DNA from: an uncultured Bacteroidales bacterium
GTDB taxonomy: Bacteria > Bacteroidota > Bacteroidia > Bacteroidales > UBA932
DNA length: 7,379 nucleotides
Direction: 5' to 3'
NCBI GenBank assembly: GCA_946184255.1
Contig: CAMHFA010000048.1
Coordinates: forward strand, 1-7,379
Within the stretch, counting starts at the first letter, position 1. The number at the start of each line of letters is the position of its first letter. This document shows positions 1-7,379 of the stretch, in pieces. Made by a program: the position numbers and the translations under genes. A model generated the notes under the pieces. That model had not been told where the DNA came from, did no database searches, and was given only the letters and a program-made list of their open reading frames with translations.

Positions 1-1515
1 GGGGCACAGGTTCTCGCAGGCTCCGCATCCGATGCACTTCTCTTCCTCTACCGAAGGGATCATAACCGTCTTGCCATCCTCCCTGACTTTCTTGACCATA
101 TGGATGGCGCCGACAGGGCAGTGGCGAGAGCAGTTGCCGCATTCCTCGACCTCGCCGTTGTCAACAAGGCAGAGCCAAGGGGCTATGCTGGCTGTTCCGA
201 CTTTCCACTGGGTCTTCTCCTCAGGAGTGATCTTTAGAATCGCTCCGGCAGGGCAGACCTCGGAGCACTTGACACACTCGGGACGGCAGTAGCCGCGCTC
301 GAAGGACATTTCAGGCTGCATCAGGTGACTGAGCTTCTTTGAAGGCCTGAGTACATCGTTAGGACAGACTGAAACGCAAAGCTGGCAGGCTGTGCAGTGT
401 TTGTAGAAGGCCTCTACGCTCTCTGATCCGAAAGGAGTGATCTCCACGGAGCGTTTCGGGGCAACCTTGGGAATGATGTCTGCAAAGCCACCTTCACCCT
501 GGATTTCGACCTGGGCATCTTCATCAGTCTGTGCACGTGCGGGAATAGCTGCTCCACCAAGGGCGATGGCACTTCCCACAATGAAAGCCCTGCGGGTCTT
601 GTCTGCCGGAGCAGCCTCCGAGCTTAGGCGATACTCAGCCGCAGCGGAGCGAGGATGGACTTCGCCGGGCTCGGACGGCTGTCCGGCCTTTGTGCCCCAT
701 GCGAAACGATATTTCAGCGCACCGAACTTACAGTTGTCAAGGCAGTTGAAGCAGTCCACGCAGCGGGAATAGTCGATCTTCTTGCCTCCTTCGATGTCGA
801 TGCAGGCCGCCTTGCACTTTTTCTCACAGACATGGCAACTCTTGCACTTGGAAGCATCGATTACAGGACGGAACATTGCGAACCTCGAGAAGAAGCTCAA
901 TGTCGTACCGACAGGGCAGATTGCATTGCAGTAAGTCCTGCCGTTCCTCCATGCAAGAATCACAACCACTATCAGGGAGACCAAGGCGACTATGAATGTC
1001 GGCAGGCTCTTGAGCCAGACTTCCTTGGTGTAGAAGGCGTAACTTTCACGACGCTCAGCAATTGCGGCAAGCAGGTTGTTACTCCACTGCCAGACTGGTG
1101 CCAGGAGATTCTGGACGATCCTTCCCCATGAACTGTAGGGTGCCAAAAGGGCGACAAGTGCATTGATTCCGGCGATGAAGGCGACTACGAAAATCACCCA
1201 AACTCCATAGCGCAGCCATTTGATTTCCTTTGAATAGGAATACTTGCCTTTCTTCCCTTTCCTGCTCAGGTTGGCTACTCCGTCCTGGAAAACTCCGAGA
1301 GGGCATATTACCGAGCAGTAAATCCTTCCAAACAGGATAGTCAATACCAGCAGGGCGATAATGACAACCAGGTTAAGCGCCAGTACTGCCGGCAAGAACT
1401 GGATCTTGGCCAGCCAGCCGAGCCAATGGTGCAATGTTCCGGAAAAATCCAGGAAGAGCAGGGTGACGGCCACGAAGCAGAGGGCCGCCAGGATGACTCT
1501 TATTTTCTTAAGCAT
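1..1515 (-). CDS. NapH/NapG-like membrane-anchored 4Fe-4S polyferredoxin, 3' end cut by window
   Basis: The frame is open from ATG at 1515 to the left edge, giving 505 residues with no stop, so the C-terminus is missing. Residues 1-200 hold four predicted membrane helices (about 7-22, 42-62, 103-125, 171-189) and two GRxYCxxICPxG-like motifs (C67/C71 and C196/C200), the hallmark of NapH-type quinol dehydrogenase membrane subunits. Two ferredoxin-type clusters follow (C224, C227, C230, C234 and C252, C255, C258, C262). A twin-arginine hydrophobic segment spans about 306-329. The C-terminal part has four more cysteine sets (C374/377/380/384; C410/414/417/421; C449/459/462/466; C494/497/500/504), as in NapG/MauM periplasmic ferredoxins. 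The inferred role is electron transfer between menaquinol and a periplasmic acceptor or donor. The partner is not visible, and no nitrate reductase gene is in the window, so a Nap function should not be assumed. The gene lies 45 bases downstream of thiN behind a probable promoter of its own. Family call is strong; physiological role is unknown. Confidence 0.9.
   Translation of the reverse strand, partial: MLKKIRVILAALCFVAVTLLFLDFSGTLHHWLGWLAKIQFLPAVLALNLVVIIALLVLTILFGRIYCSVICPLGVFQDGVANLSRKGKKGKYSYSKEIKWLRYGVWVIFVVAFIAGINALVALLAPYSSWGRIVQNLLAPVWQWSNNLLAAIAERRESYAFYTKEVWLKSLPTFIVALVSLIVVVILAWRNGRTYCNAICPVGTTLSFFSRFAMFRPVIDASKCKSCHVCEKKCKAACIDIEGGKKIDYSRCVDCFNCLDNCKFGALKYRFAWGTKAGQPSEPGEVHPRSAAAEYRLSSEAAPADKTRRAFIVGSAIALGGAAIPARAQTDEDAQVEIQGEGGFADIIPKVAPKRSVEITPFGSESVEAFYKHCTACQLCVSVCPNDVLRPSKKLSHLMQPEMSFERGYCRPECVKCSEVCPAGAILKITPEEKTQWKVGTASIAPWLCLVDNGEVEECGNCSRHCPVGAIHMVKKVREDGKTVMIPSVEEEKCIGCGACENLCP
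529..600 (-). other. Internal Tat-like signal/anchor within the polyferredoxin
   Basis: Residues 306-329 read as a positively charged start with twin arginines (TRRAF, R308-R309), a hydrophobic glycine/alanine-rich core, and an A-R-A sequence resembling a signal peptidase site. This is the layout of a Tat signal, but it sits in the middle of the protein, between the NapH-like and NapG-like parts. If the NapH-like part has four helices with both ends in the cytoplasm, this segment would carry the downstream ferredoxin clusters to the periplasmic side. Whether it is cleaved or kept as a fifth helix cannot be told from sequence. Confidence 0.6.
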
Positions 1516-1527
1516 ACTGATGATTGG

Positions 1528-1545
1528 TTTGTCCGTTCAGACAAA
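1528..1545. repeat. Inverted repeat TTTGTC-N6-GACAAA over the promoter start region
   Basis: Two perfect 6-base arms (1528-1533 and 1540-1545) flank a 6-base spacer. On the minus strand the dyad includes the TTTG of the -7 box and runs over the expected transcription start, the usual place for a repressor operator. It could instead form a small hairpin in the leader of the polyferredoxin mRNA or the tail of the thiN mRNA. No run of T follows, so it is not a convincing terminator. Confidence 0.45.
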
Positions 1546-1549
1546 TATA
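1542..1549 (-). promoter_or_regulatory. Probable -7 box for the polyferredoxin gene
   Basis: The minus strand reads TATATTTG, an exact match to the Bacteroidota -7 consensus TAnnTTTG, 26 bases upstream of the ATG at 1515. A start of transcription near 1535 would give a leader of about 20 bases. The -33 element is weak: the nearest candidate (ATTG, 1566-1569) is only 16 bases upstream, shorter than the usual spacing. The promoter is therefore probable rather than certain, and read-through from thiN remains possible. Confidence 0.5.
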
Positions 1550-1555
1550 ACCAAA

Positions 1556-1579
1556 AATGATTAATCAATAATGATTAAT
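1556..1579. repeat. AT-rich repeat and palindrome around the thiN stop codon
   Basis: The 10-mer AATGATTAAT occurs at 1556-1565 and again at 1570-1579. The first copy extends into the perfect palindrome TGATTAATCA (1558-1567). Together they also make the arms TTAATCA (1561-1567) and TGATTAA (1572-1578) around ATAA. The block covers the last codons and stop of thiN and lies just upstream of the promoter of the next gene, so it could be a regulator site. Chance is a real alternative in such AT-rich sequence. Confidence 0.35.
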
Positions 1580-2217
1580 ACCAAGGATTTGTGAGAAAAG
1601 TCGAGTTTCACTGCATCTTCAGTGGTGCGGTTCAGGGTCGCTTTCCACCAGTTGTCAAAGACAACATTGTCGGTAGTCCATTCCAGTCCCTTGGATTTAA
1701 GGACAAGAGAATTGTCCGGGCTGAAAAGTGAGATACGGCGTCCCTTTCCCAAAAATAGTTCGCAGCTGTCGGTTATTGCAAATGAGGTGGAATAGTCGGA
1801 GACCATGTCGATGTTCAAGCCGGGTTCGGCAGCAGCATATTCCATCAGCAGGCCGAGGTTCCCGACTGTATGGTCCTCCCTTTTCCCGGTCGCAGCGATT
1901 AAATGGACTGTGTCTACGTCCGGATAGTGGTCAAGGATGAAATGAAGGGCTTTGGTTATGTCATTGTCATCCTGCTCTTCAATTTTGACGAGCAAATGGG
2001 AATACTCTCTGGCGAGTCCGTGCTTCATGGAGTCCATGTCACCGACTATCGCGTCCGGCTCCCTTCTTGGATGTCCGAAAATCTTCTCGCGGTTTCGGAG
2101 AAATGCCCTGAGTGCATTGCCGTCACAGCAGACGATCACGTCAGCCTGGCGGACAAGTTCCCTGGGATATGCTTTTCTCGGGAATTCTCCACCACCTATG
2201 ATAACTGCCGTGCTCAT
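1561..2217 (-). CDS. thiN: Thiamine pyrophosphokinase (thiamine diphosphokinase)
   Basis: This cytosolic enzyme transfers pyrophosphate from ATP to thiamine to make thiamine diphosphate, the cofactor form. The 218-residue product has the family motifs in order: a Gly-rich N-terminal strand (residues 8-10), VCCDG (29-33), GDMDS (59-63), an acidic QDDND site followed by ITKAL (82-91) that matches the metal-binding DxxDxxKA region, and TGKREDHTVGNL (110-121), matching GGRxDHxxxN. The C-terminal beta domain has a GLEW motif (177-180). Length is normal for bacterial members. The ATG at 2215-2217 overlaps the TGA of the upstream permease-Fmt gene (ATGA, 2214-2217), which argues for translational coupling and fixes the start. 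No thiamine riboswitch is visible in front of it, as expected for an internal operon gene. The last residues are mostly Ile and Val with AT-rich codons. Confidence 0.93.
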   Translation of the reverse strand: MSTAVIIGGGEFPRKAYPRELVRQADVIVCCDGNALRAFLRNREKIFGHPRREPDAIVGDMDSMKHGLAREYSHLLVKIEEQDDNDITKALHFILDHYPDVDTVHLIAATGKREDHTVGNLGLLMEYAAAEPGLNIDMVSDYSTSFAITDSCELFLGKGRRISLFSPDNSLVLKSKGLEWTTDNVVFDNWWKATLNRTTEDAVKLDFSHKSLVLIIID

Positions 2218-4649
2218 GACTGCCGTGTCTTTTCGATTTCGGCCTTGGAGGTGCCGGGAGTGGTGGAATAGGATTCAGGATCGCGGAAACCAAGGAGGAA
2301 TGCGCCGATGTCCATCCGTTTCTTCCCTGCCAGTTGGACTTCCTTGATTGAGATGGCTCCGTCAGCTGTCGTTATCCACAGATACGTCTTCCCGTCGGAC
2401 ATCACACATCCAGGTTTGTTTGAATTATAATGCTCTGGATAAACCTTCTCGGCGGAGTAGATCTTGAGCTGGAGGGGGGATGAGCCTTCCTTGACCAGTT
2501 CGGTGAAGGCGGCGGGGTAGGGGCTCAGACCCCGGATCAGGTTATTGACCTGTTTGGTAGTGTCGTTCCAGTCTATGTGACAAAGTTCACGGGTAAGTTT
2601 CGGAGCAGTCTTCAAGACCTCGGAACCCTGGATGAAACTTCTTTGGAGGCGGGTGTCCACATTGTGCTCTATAAGACCTTGGGTTGTCTGTACCACCATT
2701 TCCGCACCGATTTCCATCAGTTTGTCATGTACATCGCCTGCATTGTCCGACTCGGATACGATGATGCTCTGTCTAAGGATGATTCCTCCAGTGTCGATGT
2801 TCTTGTCGATCATGAATGTGGTGGCTCCGGTCCTGGTCTCACCGTTGATGACTGCCCAGTTTATAGGAGCGGCACCGCGATACTGTGGCAGAAGTGCTGC
2901 GTGGAGGTTGAATGTGCCGAGTTTTGGCATTGTCCAGACTTCTTCGGGCAGCATCCTGAAAGCTACTACTACAAATAAGTCTGCTTTGAATGCCTTCAAC
3001 TCAGCCAGGAATCCAGGATCCTTCAACTTAACCGGCTGAAGAACGGGAATACCCTTTTCCACTGCAAATTTCTTGACTGCGCTTTCATTTACTTTCTGAC
3101 CGCGTCCGCTTGGCTTGTCGGCCACAGTGATCACTCCAACGACATTGTATCCTTTGTCAATCAAAGCCTTCAAGGAGGCTACGGCGAATTCCGGAGTACC
3201 CATGAAGACTATCCTGGTCTTCTTGAACAGTCCTGCGACCTGGCTGCGGAACTTCTTCCACCAGTTCTTCAGGGTGTCCATGTTGGACAGGTCTGTGTCA
3301 TGGACGGCCCTGAATGTCAGATAGACTCCTATCGGCATCAGGACCATCGCCGAGCCGAAGGCTCCCACCCAGGCGCTCACACTACCGTCCCTCGCCAGTT
3401 TTACACCGGTGATATCAACTATCCAGTAAAGGAGGAAGAAGAGAAGGGCCACAATGGCACTTACTCCAAGTCCACCTTTACGGATGAGAGCCCCGATTGG
3501 AGCTCCGATAAAGAACATGATGAAGCAGGCAATCGCCTGGCCGTAGCGCCGGAGGAATTCCAGGACAGTCCAGCGAAGCTTTACGGTGTAGTCGAAAGCA
3601 CCGAATTCATAGTTCTGAAGGTTGCCCTGGAGCTGTCTCGCTGTATTGGATGCCCTTCCCAGGGCATTTGCCTTATGTCTTTCGTCTGGAAACTGAAGAT
3701 ATTCAGGATCTTCAAAGTTCCTGTTTATTCCCGAAGGAACTGTGTCGAGCTGGTTGTTGAGGGCGAACAGGTAAGACGCCGCGGTGTACATGAACTGGGA
3801 TGTCTTGGTGCTGTCCCTTTCAATACGAAGGGTATCCTTGTCCTCCCTGAGCCTCCAGAGAGGCAGGGCCTTAACCTGGTCTCCGAACCTGGCGCTGTCT
3901 GATTTCTGGAAGGCATAGTTTTCCAGAAGGACAACCATTTCCTGCTTCGTGAAGTCGATCTTTTGAAGCTGGAGAGAAGTGTCCTTATAGGCCTTTTCAT
4001 TGGTCTCCTGGTAGTTCGTGCCGTTGTACATCTTGATCGTCAGGTAGGACTTGTCCTTGGAAAGGCGCATTTCGGCCGAGTCTGCCAGAGTCAGCCTGGT
4101 GTTTCCCTTGCCATGGTGGTCGTAGAGCATGACATCGTTCATCATGCCGTTCTCATCCGTGGTACCGACCCTGAGTACAAAACCATCGACTCCGTCGTAG
4201 AATACTCCGTCGGGAATCTTTATCTCGTTCTTGGTCCTTTTGATGTCATCCCTGAGTGTGAATATCTCGTTGTAAGCTACCGGCACCAGTTTGTTGATGA
4301 CGAAATATGTACCGATACTGATGATCATGGAAGCGATCATCAGAGGGGCCATGACCCTTAGGACGGAAACGCCGGCGGCCTTGAGTGCGATCAACTCATT
4401 GTTTTCGCCCATGCTTCCCACTGTCATCATGGATGCCAGCAAGGTGGCTAGGGGAAGAGCTAGCGGAAGGACGGTACAACTGCCCCAGAAGAGGAATTCG
4501 ACGATGATCTTGAAATCCAGGCCTTTTCCGACAAGTTCGTCGATATAGACCCAGAGGAACTGCATCACCAGGATGAAGATAACGACCAAGAGGATCATGA
4601 AAAATGGTCCTATGAACGAGGTCAGTATGAATCTGTCAAGTTTCTTCAT
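2214..4649 (-). CDS. fmt: Fusion of LptF/LptG-type LPS-export permease and methionyl-tRNA formyltransferase
   Basis: A single 811-residue frame encodes two normally separate proteins. Residues 1-~450 are an LptF/LptG (YjgP/YjgQ) permease, a membrane subunit of the ABC exporter that moves lipopolysaccharide toward the outer membrane. It has helices at about 12-36, 48-77 and 99-119, the cytoplasmic coupling segment GENNELIALKAAGVS (81-95), a periplasmic beta-rich domain plus helical stretch (~120-365), then helices at about 371-389, 395-414 and 425-446. Residues ~479-811 are a full Fmt, which formylates Met-tRNA of the initiator type using 10-formyl-tetrahydrofolate. It has RIVFMGTPEFAV (479-490), the catalytic trio N581, H583 and D619 with the spacing of the E. 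coli enzyme, LLPQYRGAAP (586-595) and a C-terminal tRNA-binding domain. The usual SLLP serine is Ala585. With six helices and a cytoplasmic N-terminus, Fmt would face the cytosol. The gene starts 18 bases after alaS and overlaps thiN by 4 bases. Whether the permease is LptF or LptG is unclear. Confidence 0.92.
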   Translation of the reverse strand: MKKLDRFILTSFIGPFFMILLVVIFILVMQFLWVYIDELVGKGLDFKIIVEFLFWGSCTVLPLALPLATLLASMMTVGSMGENNELIALKAAGVSVLRVMAPLMIASMIISIGTYFVINKLVPVAYNEIFTLRDDIKRTKNEIKIPDGVFYDGVDGFVLRVGTTDENGMMNDVMLYDHHGKGNTRLTLADSAEMRLSKDKSYLTIKMYNGTNYQETNEKAYKDTSLQLQKIDFTKQEMVVLLENYAFQKSDSARFGDQVKALPLWRLREDKDTLRIERDSTKTSQFMYTAASYLFALNNQLDTVPSGINRNFEDPEYLQFPDERHKANALGRASNTARQLQGNLQNYEFGAFDYTVKLRWTVLEFLRRYGQAIACFIMFFIGAPIGALIRKGGLGVSAIVALLFFLLYWIVDITGVKLARDGSVSAWVGAFGSAMVLMPIGVYLTFRAVHDTDLSNMDTLKNWWKKFRSQVAGLFKKTRIVFMGTPEFAVASLKALIDKGYNVVGVITVADKPSGRGQKVNESAVKKFAVEKGIPVLQPVKLKDPGFLAELKAFKADLFVVVAFRMLPEEVWTMPKLGTFNLHAALLPQYRGAAPINWAVINGETRTGATTFMIDKNIDTGGIILRQSIIVSESDNAGDVHDKLMEIGAEMVVQTTQGLIEHNVDTRLQRSFIQGSEVLKTAPKLTRELCHIDWNDTTKQVNNLIRGLSPYPAAFTELVKEGSSPLQLKIYSAEKVYPEHYNSNKPGCVMSDGKTYLWITTADGAISIKEVQLAGKKRMDIGAFLLGFRDPESYSTTPGTSKAEIEKTRQS
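3216..3311 (-). other. Linker between permease and Fmt domains
   Basis: Residues 447-478 join the sixth helix of the permease to the first strand of Fmt. The stretch is charged, with WWKK at 463-466 and KK at 476-477, and looks cytosolic. The only ATG inside it is codon 457; there is no GTG or TTG start close to the RIVFMG strand, and the codon before KKTRIVFMG is TTC where a free Fmt would have its ATG. A separate Fmt could therefore come only from internal initiation at Met457, with a 22-residue N-terminal extension, or from proteolysis. Confidence 0.75.
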
Positions 4650-4667
4650 CTGGTGAGGCTATGTTGC

Positions 4668-7286
<2,619 letters not shown>

Positions 7287-7317
7287 GTCCCTGTTAATAA
7301 AATTGGCACGGAAATGG

Positions 7318-7351
7318 CAAAATTATAACAAATTTAGCGATTTATAGCAAA
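7318..7351 (-). promoter_or_regulatory. Probable promoter of the alaS operon
   Basis: On the minus strand TTTG (7348-7351, within a run of T) is followed after 22 bases by TAATTTTG (7318-7325). These match the Bacteroidota -33 (TTTG) and -7 (TAnnTTTG) elements, with spacing at the long end of the usual range. Transcription would begin near 7311, leaving a leader of about 25 bases. The leader has no strong Shine-Dalgarno sequence and is AT-rich, as is common in this phylum. Confidence 0.6.
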
Positions 7352-7365
7352 AAAGGGTATATTTG
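7333..7365 (+). promoter_or_regulatory. Probable divergent promoter facing the right edge
   Basis: The plus strand carries TATATTTG (7358-7365), an exact TAnnTTTG match, with a partial -33 element TTTA (7333-7336) 21 bases upstream. It points away from alaS. An ATG follows six bases after the box, so transcription and translation could start at nearly the same base. The two divergent promoters interleave within about 50 bases. Confidence 0.45.
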
Positions 7366-7371
7366 CGAGCT

Positions 7372-7379
7372 ATGAGAAA
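7372..7379 (+). CDS. Possible start of a divergent gene, only eight bases visible
   Basis: An ATG at 7372-7374 followed by AGAAA lies just downstream of the plus-strand TATATTTG box and opens a frame running off the right edge (Met-Arg-...). Nothing about the product can be read from eight bases. The call rests on the promoter and on the absence of any other plus-strand gene here; the real start could lie further right. Confidence 0.3.

Noticed and set aside
655..1131. Plus-strand open frame opposite the polyferredoxin
   Set aside because: The minus-strand frame carries the ordered cysteine motifs of NapH/NapG-type proteins; the plus-strand frame is its shadow.
1528..1550. Rho-independent terminator after thiN
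   Set aside because: The stem is only six base pairs with little G/C and lacks a following T tract in the direction of transcription.
1556..1579. FNR/CRP-type site upstream of the Fe-S gene
   Set aside because: The half-sites resemble TTGAT and ATCA, but the spacing (2 bases in TTGAT-TA-ATCA) does not fit the TTGAT-N4-ATCAA consensus.
2215..2217. TPP riboswitch in front of thiN
   Set aside because: The gene start overlaps the preceding coding sequence and there is no untranslated space or THI-box-like sequence.
3201..3203. Fmt start at the ATG of VFMG (codon 483)
   Set aside because: Starting there would remove the first beta strand of the conserved Fmt fold, so it is unlikely to give an active enzyme.
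3300..3902. A 200-codon plus-strand open frame opposite the permease domain
   Set aside because: It is antisense to a clearly conserved membrane protein and its composition has no domain features.

Overview
The window looks like chromosomal core DNA from a member of the Bacteroidota, most likely Bacteroidales. Three things point there. The best promoter matches are of the TAnnTTTG (-7) type used by the Bacteroidota primary sigma factor. The starts lack clear Shine-Dalgarno sequences. The thiamine pyrophosphokinase and formyltransferase motifs, as I remember those families, read like Bacteroidales versions. The species cannot be named from this. All four substantial genes lie on the minus strand, so the biological order runs from high to low coordinates.

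Layout in transcription order. Positions 7287-7379 are an AT-rich divergent promoter region: one promoter fires leftward into alaS, and an interleaved one fires rightward into a gene that begins in the last eight bases. alaS (7286-4668) encodes a full-length alanyl-tRNA synthetase. After 18 bases comes one uninterrupted 811-codon reading frame (4649-2214). Its first ~450 residues are a six-helix LptF/LptG-type lipopolysaccharide-export permease, and its last ~333 residues are a complete methionyl-tRNA formyltransferase (Fmt). No stop codon and no conventional Fmt start lies at the junction, so the sequence predicts a formyltransferase tethered to the inner membrane. The thiamine pyrophosphokinase gene (2217-1561) follows with a 4-base ATGA overlap. 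These three probably form one operon.

A 45-base gap (1516-1560) carries a TATATTTG box, a dyad and a nearby AT-rich palindrome, and probably starts a second transcription unit. That unit encodes a polyferredoxin (1515 to beyond position 1) which joins a NapH-like four-helix membrane part to a NapG-like four-cluster ferredoxin part, with a Tat-like twin-arginine hydrophobic segment between them. Its 3' end lies outside the window.

Functionally, alaS and Fmt supply protein synthesis (tRNA charging and initiator tRNA formylation), the permease supplies outer-membrane assembly, ThiN makes the cofactor thiamine diphosphate, and the polyferredoxin probably moves electrons between the quinone pool and a periplasmic partner. 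I see no mobile element, CRISPR array, tRNA or rRNA gene. The standout feature is the permease-formyltransferase fusion; the other genes are ordinary except for the NapH-NapG-like fusion.
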